From the NCBI GenBank assembly GCA_041627895.1, contig JBFKQC010000014.1, positions 1 through 61,607 of the forward strand: a DNA stretch of 61,607 nucleotides, written 5' to 3'. How positions within the stretch are numbered: position 1 is the stretch's first letter; every line of letters starts with the position of its first letter. The translations under genes were made by a program, and so were the position numbers. The notes below the pieces were generated by a model, which was not told where the DNA came from, did no database searches, and saw only the letters and a program-made list of their open reading frames with translations. Below, piece after piece: positions 7,962 through 16,692 of the stretch. The stretch is from JBFKQC01 sp041627895. GTDB taxonomy: Bacteria; Pseudomonadota; Alphaproteobacteria; Rhodobacterales; Rhodobacteraceae.

Positions 7962-9203
7962 ATGCGCCTACTGATTTCCTTCGCCGCCCTTCTGTTGTCG
8001 GTCGTCCTGTTGCAGCTTTCCTCGGGCGGGGTCGGGCCACTCGACGCGCTGTCGGGCCTGTCGCTGGGCTTCACCCGGGCCGAGGTGGGCCTTCTGGGCT
8101 CGGCGCATTTCCTCGGCTTCTTCGTCGGCTGCTGGTGGGCGCCGCGGCTGATGGGCTCGGTCGGCCATTCGCGCGCCTTCGCCGCCTGCACCGCGGCGGG
8201 CGCGATCGGTCTGCTGGCGCATATGCTGGTGATCGACCCCTATGCCTGGGCGCTGATGCGGGTCGCGACCGGGGTCTGCGTGGCGGGCTGCTACACCGTG
8301 ATCGAAAGCTGGCTGCAGGCCAAGGTCACGAACGAGACCCGCGGCCGCGCCATGGGCAGCTACCGCGCCGTGGACATGGGCGCCTCGCTGGTCGCGCAGA
8401 TGCTGATCGGCGTGCTGGAGCCGGCCGCCTACGTCTCGTACAACATCCTGGCGATCCTCTGCTGCGCCTCGCTGCTGCCGCTGACGCTGACCACGGTCCG
8501 CCAGCCCGAGACGCCGGACGCGCCGCGGCTGCGGCCCAGCCTGGGCTGGGCGCTGTCGCCGCTCGCGGTCGCGGGCGTCGTGGTGGCCGGGCTGACCAGC
8601 GCCGCGTTCCGCATGGTCGGGCCGATCTATGGCCAGGAGGTCGGGCTTGCGCCGGGCCAGATCGCCTGGTTCCTCGCCGCCTTCGTCCTCGGCGGCGCGC
8701 TGGCGCAGTTCCCGACCGGCTGGCTCGCGGACAAGTACGACCGGCGCTGGGTGCTGATCTGGCTGTCGGGCGCCGCGATGCTGAGCTCGACCGTCACCGT
8801 CGCCGCCAGCGGCGCCGGGCCGGTGGCGGTGTTCCTGGCGGTGGGCCTTTTCGGCTTCACGACTTTCCCGGTCTATTCTGTCGCCGCGGCCCATGCCCAC
8901 GATTTCGCCGAAACCGACCAGCGGGTCGAGCTGAGCGCGGCGCTGATGTTCTACTTCGCCCTCGGCGCCATCGCCTCGCCGCTGGTGGCCTCGACGCTGA
9001 TCGAGCTTTACGGGCCGCGGGCGCTGTTCGCCTTCGTCGCGGCAGGACATGCGGCGCTCTTGGTCTTCGGACTGGCGCGGATGCGGGCGCGCCCGACCCG
9101 GACGGAACGCACCGCCTATATCTACGCGCCGCGCACCTCGTTCCTGATCGGCCGCCTGATGGGCCGGCTGCGCGACCGGAACGGCCCCGGCCGCAAGGGC
9201 TGA
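7962..9203 (+). CDS. MFS transporter (YcaD-like)
   Basis: 413 aa, about 12 membrane helices, major facilitator fold. The loop between helices 2 and 3 and the repeat in the second half (GWLADKYDRRWVL) carry the MFS signature; the ending AYIYAPRTS is typical of YcaD-like carriers in this family. Substrate unknown. Start at 7962 with AGGA eight bases upstream. Confidence 0.88.
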   Translation: MRLLISFAALLLSVVLLQLSSGGVGPLDALSGLSLGFTRAEVGLLGSAHFLGFFVGCWWAPRLMGSVGHSRAFAACTAAGAIGLLAHMLVIDPYAWALMRVATGVCVAGCYTVIESWLQAKVTNETRGRAMGSYRAVDMGASLVAQMLIGVLEPAAYVSYNILAILCCASLLPLTLTTVRQPETPDAPRLRPSLGWALSPLAVAGVVVAGLTSAAFRMVGPIYGQEVGLAPGQIAWFLAAFVLGGALAQFPTGWLADKYDRRWVLIWLSGAAMLSSTVTVAASGAGPVAVFLAVGLFGFTTFPVYSVAAAHAHDFAETDQRVELSAALMFYFALGAIASPLVASTLIELYGPRALFAFVAAGHAALLVFGLARMRARPTRTERTAYIYAPRTSFLIGRLMGRLRDRNGPGRKG

Positions 9204-9235
9204 CGCGGCCGCCCGGGCGGTACCGGGCGGCCGCG
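9204..9235. terminator. bidirectional hairpin between convergent genes
   Basis: A perfect 13-bp stem (CGCGGCCGCCCGG, 9204-9216, with its complement at 9223-9235) and a 6-nt loop lie directly after the MFS stop and just before the end of the convergent collar gene. There is no T tract. Confidence 0.55.
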
Positions 9236-9248
9236 CATCCCGCGCGGG

Positions 9249-9845
9249 TCAGTTCCGCGACGGGTAGATGCCCACCAGCGCCACGCAGTAGCGCAGCGCC
9301 AGGATCGGCTGGATCAGGTTCGTCGGCTGGCTGCCCCCGGAGTTCTGCAGCGCCAGCGTGTCGGGTTTCAGCGTCGCGTTCAGCGCGCCGAGCACCGTGT
9401 AGGCGCTCGCCCCGGCCAGAACCGCGCCGGCGGGCGAGTTCGACTCGGCCGCCGTGCTCGACCCCTTGAGCGCCGGGGTATGCGTGTGGTTCGGCATCTG
9501 CGTCTGGGTCAGCGTGATCCGCTCGGCCCCGCCCTTGGCGCCCTCGCGATAGCTGGACAGGCCCGGCCCCTGGCCCGCGGTGATCGCCACCCGGCCGCGC
9601 AGGTCCGGCAGACCGAAGGTGGTGCGCCCGTCGCCGCCATAGATCGTGCCGTAAAGCGAAAACAGCGCGTCGTTCTGGCTGACCGCCAGAAGCTGGCCCG
9701 CGGCCTCGGCATAGCCGCGCGGGCAGAAATTCTCGCCCACGAGCTGAATCTGCCCGACATAGGGCTCCTGCGCCCGGGCAGGCCCGGCGGCAAGCGATGC
9801 GCCAAGGCCCAGGGCCGCCAGCAGGGGTGCATAAAGTCTTGTCAT
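9249..9845 (-). CDS. secreted tail-collar domain protein 1
   Basis: 198 aa. A signal peptide (AAGPARAQ) is followed by a phage tail-collar/microcystin-dependent-protein domain: ENFCPRGYAEA, then YGTIYGGDGRTTFGLPDLRGR, then MPNHTH. Such proteins (MdpB family) are widespread in bacteria and are not phage parts in this setting; the function is unknown. First of three neighbouring paralogues, each with its own ribosome-binding site. Confidence 0.87.
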   Translation of the reverse strand: MTRLYAPLLAALGLGASLAAGPARAQEPYVGQIQLVGENFCPRGYAEAAGQLLAVSQNDALFSLYGTIYGGDGRTTFGLPDLRGRVAITAGQGPGLSSYREGAKGGAERITLTQTQMPNHTHTPALKGSSTAAESNSPAGAVLAGASAYTVLGALNATLKPDTLALQNSGGSQPTNLIQPILALRYCVALVGIYPSRN

Positions 9846-9921
9846 TTCAAACTTCCTTTCCGTTTCGCCGGCCGGGCCGCCAGGGCCGCGCAACCGGCGC
9901 ATATCAGACACCGCGGCACCG

Positions 9922-10521
9922 TCACGAGCGCGACGGATAGGTTCCCTGCACCGCCACGCAGGGATACTGCGCCAGGAACGGCTGCATGTTGTTGAACGGC
10001 AGGCTGGACCCGGTGTTGGCGATCGTCACCGAATTGGCGTTGAAATCGGCATTGGCCGCGCCAAGCACCGTGTAGTGCGTGCCGTTGGCAAGCGCGGCGT
10101 TGTTCGGCGTGTTCGATTCCGGCGCGGTGGTCGAGCCCATCACGCTGTTGGAGTGCGTGTGCGACGGCATCGTCGCATTGGTCATCGTGTTGGTCTCGGT
10201 CCCCGTCTTCTGGCCCTGGCGATAGCTCGACAGGCCCGGCCCGTTGCCCTGGCCGACCGGCGCGCGGCCCTGCAGGTCCGGCAGACCGAAGGTGGTGCGC
10301 CCGTCGCCGCCATAGATCGTGCCGTAAAGCGAAAACAGCGCGGTGTTCTGCGCGATCGGCAGCAGGGCGCCGTTTGCCGGCAAGAAGTTGCGCGGGCAGA
10401 AGTTGAAGCCGACCCAGATGATCTGGCCCATCTGCGGATTGGCCTGGGCCGCGGCGGGCGCAGCGGGAAGCGTCGCCGCGATCCCGAGGGCCACCATTGC
10501 GGTCGAAAGAAGTCTTGTCAT
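9922..10521 (-). CDS. secreted tail-collar domain protein 2
   Basis: 199 aa with the same architecture as its neighbours: signal peptide (LPAAPAAAQ), FNFCPRNFLPANG, the YGTIYGGDGRTTFGLPDLQGR block, MPSHTHS, and a PFLAQYPCVAVQGTYPSRS end. The ATG at 10521 has AGAGGA upstream; an ATG seven codons earlier is possible. The DNA around the shared block is nearly identical to paralogue 1, so recent gene conversion or duplication is likely. Confidence 0.87.
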   Translation of the reverse strand: MTRLLSTAMVALGIAATLPAAPAAAQANPQMGQIIWVGFNFCPRNFLPANGALLPIAQNTALFSLYGTIYGGDGRTTFGLPDLQGRAPVGQGNGPGLSSYRQGQKTGTETNTMTNATMPSHTHSNSVMGSTTAPESNTPNNAALANGTHYTVLGAANADFNANSVTIANTGSSLPFNNMQPFLAQYPCVAVQGTYPSRS

Positions 10522-10606
10522 CGTATTGTCCTCTTGCTGCATCCCCGCGGGCGGATTCGCCCGGGGCGGGATGCCAATGTCGGTCGGCGGATCGCCCGCC
10601 GTGATG

Positions 10607-11215
10607 TCAGTTCCGCGACGGGAAGATGCCCTGGGTGGCGATGCAGGTCTTGATCACCTGATAGGGCATCAGGATGCCGAAGGACTGGCCGCCACCGGTA
10701 TTGCCGACCTGGATGCTCCCGGCCCGCAGCGTCTCGTTCGCCGCGCCCAGCACCGTGTAGATCGGCGCCCCGGCCAGCAGCGCCGCGTTCGGCGAGTTCG
10801 ATTCCGGCGCCGTCGTCGACCCCTTCATCGTTTGGCCATGGGTGTGGTTCGCCAGGTTCGTCGTGTTCAGCGTGACGGTCTCGGCCCCGCCCTGTTGGCC
10901 CCAGGACCGGGGCGTCAGGCCCGCGCCGCCGCCGACGCCGACATTGACGCGGCTGCGCAGGTCGGGCAGCCCGAACGTGGTGCGCCCGTCGCCGCCATAA
11001 GTGGTGCCGAGCAGCGAATAAAGCGCCTGGTTCTGGTTGATCGGCAGAATCTGCCCCTCGGCCGCGGCCCAGCCGCGCGGGCAGAAATTGAAGCCCACCG
11101 TCATCATCTGGCCAAGCATGGCGTCGCCGGCACCCTGCGCATGGGCCGGTGCGGGCGCGCCAGCCGCCGCAAGGCCAAGCGCGCATAGCGCCGTGGTTGC
11201 AAGCATTTTTCTCAT
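10607..11215 (-). CDS. secreted tail-collar domain protein 3
   Basis: 202 aa: signal peptide (GAPAPAHAQ), FNFCPRGWAAAEG, TYGGDGRTTFGLPDLRSR, NHTHG, and a KTCIATQGIFPSRN end. It is the most upstream of the leftward trio and has a strong GAGGGGA site before the ATG at 11215. It differs from the other two in YSLLGTTYGG and the loop after it. Confidence 0.87.
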   Translation of the reverse strand: MRKMLATTALCALGLAAAGAPAPAHAQGAGDAMLGQMMTVGFNFCPRGWAAAEGQILPINQNQALYSLLGTTYGGDGRTTFGLPDLRSRVNVGVGGGAGLTPRSWGQQGGAETVTLNTTNLANHTHGQTMKGSTTAPESNSPNAALLAGAPIYTVLGAANETLRAGSIQVGNTGGGQSFGILMPYQVIKTCIATQGIFPSRN

Positions 11216-11533
11216 CAGTTGTCCCCTCAGAGTGAATACGCCGGGGTCCGGCGCCGTGTGCGTCATCAAACTCGTGAACCAATGTCGCGAATGAATTGAC
11301 GCGAGTAGCTAACCATAAATTCCCGCGATCCCAAAGGTATTTGTTGCTGTCGCGAAGGCGACACGCGGCCCCCGGCCGCGGCCGGATGGCCCAGGTATTA
11401 TCGTTTTCCGTCAATGTCTTGCCGGACACCCCGCCGTGCCGCCCCGCACCCCGGCGCCGCGCCCGGCGAAGCGGCTGGAAGCCCGGCGGAACTTGGGCTA
11501 GACGGGGCCGCGGACGGGCACAGGACACCGGCG
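11216..11533. other. divergent promoter region, collar genes / metG
   Basis: 318 bp without a gene. 11290-11350 is locally AT-richer (GAATTGACGCGAGTAGCTAACCATAAATTC) and probably holds the collar-gene promoter; the metG promoter should lie to its right. No riboswitch fold was recognised. Confidence 0.5.
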
Positions 11534-13306
11534 ATGGCACGTATTCTGATCACCTCGGCGATCCCCTACATCAACGGGATCAAGCACCTGGGCAACCTGG
11601 TGGGCAGCCAGCTGCCCGCCGACCTCTATGCCCGCTATTGCCGGGCCCGCGGCCACGAGGTGATGTTCATCTGCGCCACCGACGAGCATGGCACGCCCGC
11701 GGAACTCGCCGCCGCCAAGGCCGGCAAGCCGGTGGCCGAGTACTGCGCCGAGATGTGGGCGGTGCAGAAAGAGCTGTCGGACGGCTTCCGCCTGTCCTTT
11801 GACAAGTTCGGCCGCTCGTCCAGCCCGCAGAACCACGCACTGACCCAGTATTTCGCCGGCCGGCTGGCGGAAAACGGGCTGATCGAGGAAGTCACCGAGC
11901 GCCAGGTCTATTCCCATGCCGACGGCCGGTTCCTGCCCGACCGCTACATCGAGGGCACCTGCCCGAATTGCGGCTACGACCGCGCCCGCGGCGACCAGTG
12001 CGAGAACTGCACGAAACAGCTCGACCCCACCGACCTGATCGAGCCGCGCAGCGCAATCTCGGGGGCGACCGATCTGGAGGTGCGCGAGACCAAGCACCTC
12101 TACCTGCGCCAATCCGCGCTGAAGGACCGGCTGGATGCCTGGATCGACGAGATGATCGGCCGGTCCGAGCGCGGCGTGCCCTCGGCGTTCCCCGGCGACC
12201 CCAAGGCGCTGCCCTGGCCGGTGCTGACCACCTCGATCGCGAAGAAGTGGCTGCACGACGGCGACGGGCTGCAGGACCGCGGCATCACCCGCGATCTCGA
12301 CTGGGGCGTGCCGGTCAGACGCGGCGACGCGCCCTGGCCGGGGATGGAGGACAAGGTGTTCTACGTCTGGTTCGACGCGCCGATCGAATACATCGCGGCG
12401 ACCAAGGAATGGGCCGACGCCGAGGGCCGGCCCGATGCCGACTGGCGCCGCTGGTGGCGCGACGACGAGGGCGCGGCCGAGGTTCGCTATGTCCAGTTCA
12501 TGGGCAAGGACAACGTGCCGTTCCACACGCTGTCCTTCCCCGCCACGATCATCGGCTCAGGCGAACCCTGGAAGCTGGTGGACTACATCAAGTCGTTCAA
12601 CTACCTGAATTACGACGGCGGCCAGTTCTCGACCAGCCAGGGCCGCGGCGTGTTCATGGACCAGGCGCTTTCGATCCTGCCCGCCGATTACTGGCGCTGG
12701 TGGCTGCTCAGCCACGTGCCCGAGAATTCCGACAGCGAGTTCACCTGGGAGAACTTCCAGGCCTCGGTGAACAAGGACCTCGCCGACGTGCTGGGCAACT
12801 TTGTCAGCCGGGTGACCAAGTTCTGCCGCTCGCGGTTCGGCGAGGCGGTGCCCGAGGGCGGCGCGCCGGGCGCGCGCGAGACGGCGCTGATCGCCGATCT
12901 GCAGGACCGGCTGACCGCCTACGAGGGCCACATGGCGGCGATCGAGATCCGCAAGGCCTCGGCCGAGCTGCGCGCGATCTGGGCGGCGGGCAACGAGTAC
13001 CTGCAAGAGGCCGCGCCCTGGGCGGCGTTCAAGGAAGACCCGGACCGGGCCGCCGCGATCATCCGCCTGTCGCTCAACCTGATCCGGCTTTACGCGGTGC
13101 TGTCGGAACCCTTCATCCCCGACGCCTCGGCCACGATGCTGCAGGCCCTCGGCGCCAAAGACGCCGCATGGCCCGAGGACATCGAAACCGCCCTGGCCGC
13201 CCTGCCCGCGGGCCACGCATTTGCCGTGCCCGACAACCTCTTTCGCAAGATCGCCGACGACGAGCGCGCGGACTGGCAGGCCCGTTTCGCCGGCAAGCGC
13301 CCCTGA
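11534..13306 (+). CDS. metG: methionyl-tRNA synthetase
   Basis: 590 aa, charges tRNA-Met for initiation and elongation. The class I HIGH-type motif is in SAIPYINGIKHLGNL; the zinc knuckle has CPNCGYDRARGDQCENC. The KMSKS loop reads FSTSQGRGV, a degenerate form I recall from other Rhodobacterales rather than a defect. The C-terminal anticodon-binding domain is present; there is no EMAP/tRNA-binding extension. The chosen ATG at 11534 begins MARILITSAIPY, the normal family start. Confidence 0.97.
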   Translation: MARILITSAIPYINGIKHLGNLVGSQLPADLYARYCRARGHEVMFICATDEHGTPAELAAAKAGKPVAEYCAEMWAVQKELSDGFRLSFDKFGRSSSPQNHALTQYFAGRLAENGLIEEVTERQVYSHADGRFLPDRYIEGTCPNCGYDRARGDQCENCTKQLDPTDLIEPRSAISGATDLEVRETKHLYLRQSALKDRLDAWIDEMIGRSERGVPSAFPGDPKALPWPVLTTSIAKKWLHDGDGLQDRGITRDLDWGVPVRRGDAPWPGMEDKVFYVWFDAPIEYIAATKEWADAEGRPDADWRRWWRDDEGAAEVRYVQFMGKDNVPFHTLSFPATIIGSGEPWKLVDYIKSFNYLNYDGGQFSTSQGRGVFMDQALSILPADYWRWWLLSHVPENSDSEFTWENFQASVNKDLADVLGNFVSRVTKFCRSRFGEAVPEGGAPGARETALIADLQDRLTAYEGHMAAIEIRKASAELRAIWAAGNEYLQEAAPWAAFKEDPDRAAAIIRLSLNLIRLYAVLSEPFIPDASATMLQALGAKDAAWPEDIETALAALPAGHAFAVPDNLFRKIADDERADWQARFAGKRP

Positions 13307-13353
13307 CTCATTGCCCCTTGCCCCCCCCAGCCTTCGCCGCTAGACGGGTCGGC

Positions 13354-13443
13354 GGAGACGTGGCCGAGTGGTCGAAGGCGCTCCCCTGCTAAGGGAGTAG
13401 GCGGGAAACCGTCTCGAGGGTTCGAATCCCTTCGTCTCCGCCA
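13354..13443 (+). tRNA. tRNA-Ser (anticodon GCU)
   Basis: The acceptor stem GGAGACG/CGTCTCC closes with discriminator G and encoded CCA (13441-13443). The anticodon stem CTCCC/GGGAG surrounds loop CTGCTAA, giving anticodon GCU for AGC/AGU codons. The T arm GAGGGTTCGAATCCCTT is standard, and the long variable arm (TAGGCGGGAAACCGTCT) is typical of serine tRNAs. Confidence 0.97.
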
Positions 13444-13642
13444 CTTGTCCAAACGACACCGGACCGAACTCGGCATCGTCGAATGACCGAAGATCGGCAT
13501 GTGCCGCGCCGGTCGCGGGCCGTGTCGCCAAATTGGGCACAGACGCCGCCGAATGGCGGATTTGGTCCAAGAAGCTGTTTACACACGCGCCCGGGCTTGG
13601 TGTCCTGTCGGTGTGTTGGTGGCGCTTCGGGAAAGCAGAGCG

Positions 13643-14596
13643 ATGCGGTTGTTCGTCCAGATTCCCTGCCTGAACGAAGAAGGCCATGTCGCCGAGGCCG
13701 TCCGGTCGATCCCGCGCGAGGTGCCCGGGTTCGACGAGGTCCGCGTCCTGGTGATCGACGACGGTTCGGACGACGCGACCGCGGCAAAGGCGCACGAGGC
13801 CGGCGCCGACCACGTCGTCCGCAACCCGGTCAATCACGGGCTCGCCTTCACCTATCTGCGCGGGCTTGAGGAATGCCTGGCCCGCGGCGCGGACGTGATC
13901 GTCAATTACGATGCCGACAGCCAGTACGTCGCCGAGGACATCGCCGCGCTGACCGAACCGATCCTCGACGGCAGGGCCGAGCTTGTCGTCGGCGCGCGCC
14001 CGATCTCGGAAATCGAGCATTTCTCGCCGGCCAAGAAGCTGTTCCAGAAGCTCGGCAGCTTCGTCGTCCGGCGGATGAGCGGCGTTCTCGTCGAGGACGC
14101 GCCCAGCGGGTTTCGCGCCATCAGCCGGCGCGCGGCCGCGCGGCTATACGTCTTCAGCCCCTATACCTACACGCTCGAGACCCTGATCCAGGCGGGGCGG
14201 TCGAACATCCCCGTCGTGTCGGTCCCGGTGCGGGTGAACCCGCCGGTCCGGCCCTCGCGGCTGGTCCGCTCGACCGCGGGCTACATCTTTCGCTCGGCCG
14301 GCACGATCATCCGCATCACCTTCCTGTATTCGCCGTTCCGGGTGCTCCTGTGGCTGGCGGTGGTGATCGGCCTGCCCGGGGTCATCGCGATCGCGCGGTT
14401 CCTCTATTTCTACGCACGCGGCGACGGGTCGGGGCATGTCCAGTCGCTGGTCCTGGGCAGCGGCATGGTCGGAATGGCGGCGGTTCTGGTGATCGGCGGC
14501 ATGCTTGCCGACCTGCTCGCCTCGAACCGCAAGCTTCTGCAGGATATCCGGGCGCGGCTGGTCGAGGACCGGATCGGCCGCGACAGCGGGGACTGA
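13643..14596 (+). CDS. polyprenyl-phosphate glycosyltransferase (GT2, DPM1-like)
   Basis: 317 aa. The N-terminal GT-A domain has PCLNEEGHV, VIDDGSDD and the DxD region NYDADSQY; two C-terminal membrane helices follow (VLLWLAVVIGLPGVIAIARFLYFY and MVGMAAVLVIGGMLADLL). Such enzymes move a sugar from a nucleotide donor to a polyprenyl phosphate on the cytoplasmic face. It heads a cluster with GT-C-like, flippase-like and GtrA genes, fitting lipid-linked sugar donor supply. The ATG at 13643 is the family start. Confidence 0.85.
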   Translation: MRLFVQIPCLNEEGHVAEAVRSIPREVPGFDEVRVLVIDDGSDDATAAKAHEAGADHVVRNPVNHGLAFTYLRGLEECLARGADVIVNYDADSQYVAEDIAALTEPILDGRAELVVGARPISEIEHFSPAKKLFQKLGSFVVRRMSGVLVEDAPSGFRAISRRAAARLYVFSPYTYTLETLIQAGRSNIPVVSVPVRVNPPVRPSRLVRSTAGYIFRSAGTIIRITFLYSPFRVLLWLAVVIGLPGVIAIARFLYFYARGDGSGHVQSLVLGSGMVGMAAVLVIGGMLADLLASNRKLLQDIRARLVEDRIGRDSGD

Positions 14597-14668
14597 GCCG
14601 CCGGGGCGCCCGAAATCCGCGGCAGCGCCGCGACGGGCCGGCGATCTGCCGGCAGGGCGCGCCGCGCG

Positions 14669-16552
14669 TCACTCGCTGCGCTCGACCCGCCAGAGCGGCC
14701 ACATCCACTCGGCCTCTTCGAACAGGCGCACGGCCACCAGGTCGGGCCGCGCCGCCAGCGCCTGGTCCAGCAGGTGCCGGGTCTGCACATGGACGGAATA
14801 GCCGGCGTCCAGCGCCGCATCTATCAGCGCCGGGTCGAGCGTCTCGTCCCGCCGGTTGCGCGCCGCGATCGGATCGCCACGGCGGATCTGGAACACCAGC
14901 GGCTCGTAGACCACGCTGTAGACGAAACTGTTCCCGGGCAGCGCGGCCATCACCTCGGCGGCGCGCGCGTTATAGCTGCGCCGGGCGATGTCGGTCCGCA
15001 GATCGAAGCCGTAGGTGTTCACCAGTCCCAGCCAGATCGCCGCGGCAAAGGCCACCTGGGTCAGCAGCGCAAAGACCGCGCCGAGCCCCGCCAGCAGCGA
15101 CAGGCCTGCCAGCACCGCCAGGAACGCCAGCGGAAGGACATGCTGCACCACCGCCTCGGCCGGCTGCGTCTGCGACGGCGCGATCAGCAGGATGGCGCCC
15201 AGCGCCGCAACCAGCCCGACCGCCCAGGCAAGCAGCGCCACCGGCCGCGGCACCGGCCGAAGCAGACAGAACGCGCGCGCCGCCAGAATGCAGACGAAGG
15301 GCATGACCGGCAGCAGATACCGCATGTTCGACGCGAACCCGCCGTGCCAAGAGGTCTGCGCGAAAAGCGGTGTCCAGAGCAGCAGCGCCAGCGTGCAGAC
15401 CGCCAGCCCGAACCGCGCCTCCGGCGCCGGGCGGCGCACCAGCAGCAGCGCCACGATCCCGATCCACGGCATGCTTTGCGCGACGGCCTTCTTGTATAGT
15501 CCGAAGATCGTCAGCGTGCCGTCCTCGTGCACCGTGGCCTGCCTGCCCTGCTCGCCCAGCTGGCGCAGGTCGATCCAGAGCGTGCAAAAGCCCTGCACCT
15601 GGCGCAGCAGGCCGTCCTCGACCGGCTGCAGGCGCGGAACGGCCGCCACGCCGGCAAGCGCCACCGCCAGCGCCGCAAGCACCGCCGCAACCACCGCCCG
15701 CCTGCCGCCGGCGTGGCGGATCGCGATGCAGAGCACGAAGAACAGGCCGAACCCGGCCAGAAGCCAGAGATACGACCCGATATCGCCGCCGGCGCCGCGG
15801 CGCGTGCCGTAATACATCGGCGAAAGCGCCTGGAACTTCAGCCAGTTGAACCAGGTCGCCGCCGCGACACCCGGCAAGGTGCCCGCCAGCGCCAGCGCCG
15901 ACATCGCGACCGGGCGCCGGGCATGGACCAGCGTCACCGCCAGCAGCGCGGGCGCGATCAGCACCACGTCCACGCGGATCGAGATCCCCAGCCCCAGGAC
16001 CAGCCCGGCCAGCAGGCTGTCGCGCCGCCAGTTTCGCGGCGCACGGATCGCGCGCAGGGCCAGCCAGCTTGACCCCAGAACGACCACGGCCGCCAGCGCG
16101 TGCGGCCAGAACGCCTTGGCATAGATCACCAGAAAGCTGCAGAGCCCCAGCAACAGCGCGGCCACATGCGCGACGCGCGCGCTGTCGAACAAGAGCCTGC
16201 TCGTCCGGTAGGTCAGCCAGACGCAAAGCGCGGCCGCCACCGCATTCAGCGCCATGACGCCCTTGACCCCGAAGACCAGGTAGAAAGGCGCGGCGAGAAC
16301 CGAATAGCCGGAAGGATACTGCGACACCGCGCCATGCGGCCCGGGCTTCATCAGGTCGTTGAACAGAAGCGCCCTGTTGCGGAACTCGGCATAGCCGTTG
16401 TCGACAACCAGCGATCCCTCGCGCGTCAACGTCTCGACGGCTGCGAAATAGACCGTCTCGTCGGCCACCCACAGACCGCCCGGGGTCACGACGACGAGGC
16501 CGAGGTAGAATGCCAGGAAACCCAGGGCCAGGCCTGTCGCGCGGTCGATCAT
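14669..16552 (-). CDS. polytopic membrane glycosyltransferase-like protein (GT-C)
   Basis: 627 aa with about 11-13 predicted membrane helices and a short extracytoplasmic C-terminal domain. Near the N terminus ADETVYF sits in the first loop, where PMT/ArnT-type GT-C enzymes have an acidic catalytic residue. It probably transfers a sugar from a polyprenyl-phosphate donor outside the membrane. The start at 16552 is the only ATG leading straight into a hydrophobic helix. Donor and acceptor are unknown. Confidence 0.75.
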   Translation of the reverse strand: MIDRATGLALGFLAFYLGLVVVTPGGLWVADETVYFAAVETLTREGSLVVDNGYAEFRNRALLFNDLMKPGPHGAVSQYPSGYSVLAAPFYLVFGVKGVMALNAVAAALCVWLTYRTSRLLFDSARVAHVAALLLGLCSFLVIYAKAFWPHALAAVVVLGSSWLALRAIRAPRNWRRDSLLAGLVLGLGISIRVDVVLIAPALLAVTLVHARRPVAMSALALAGTLPGVAAATWFNWLKFQALSPMYYGTRRGAGGDIGSYLWLLAGFGLFFVLCIAIRHAGGRRAVVAAVLAALAVALAGVAAVPRLQPVEDGLLRQVQGFCTLWIDLRQLGEQGRQATVHEDGTLTIFGLYKKAVAQSMPWIGIVALLLVRRPAPEARFGLAVCTLALLLWTPLFAQTSWHGGFASNMRYLLPVMPFVCILAARAFCLLRPVPRPVALLAWAVGLVAALGAILLIAPSQTQPAEAVVQHVLPLAFLAVLAGLSLLAGLGAVFALLTQVAFAAAIWLGLVNTYGFDLRTDIARRSYNARAAEVMAALPGNSFVYSVVYEPLVFQIRRGDPIAARNRRDETLDPALIDAALDAGYSVHVQTRHLLDQALAARPDLVAVRLFEEAEWMWPLWRVERSE

Positions 16553-16692
16553 ATCGGCAAATACACGTTCACTGGCGCCGGAGTATCGGCAAGCCGGCGA
16601 GGGATTACCAGCGGCGAGTTCGCGGTGCCCCGACCCGCGCAAGGTGCCGAACACCCTTTCCAGCCATCACAAAGCGTGGGAAGTATGCGGCC

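Noticed and set aside
9249..11215. Prophage remnant
   Set aside because: Collar proteins have signal peptides and no other phage genes are nearby.
12601..12660. Inactive MetRS because of a missing KMSKS
   Set aside because: FSTSQGRGV is the form I recall in other Rhodobacterales, so it is a lineage variant.
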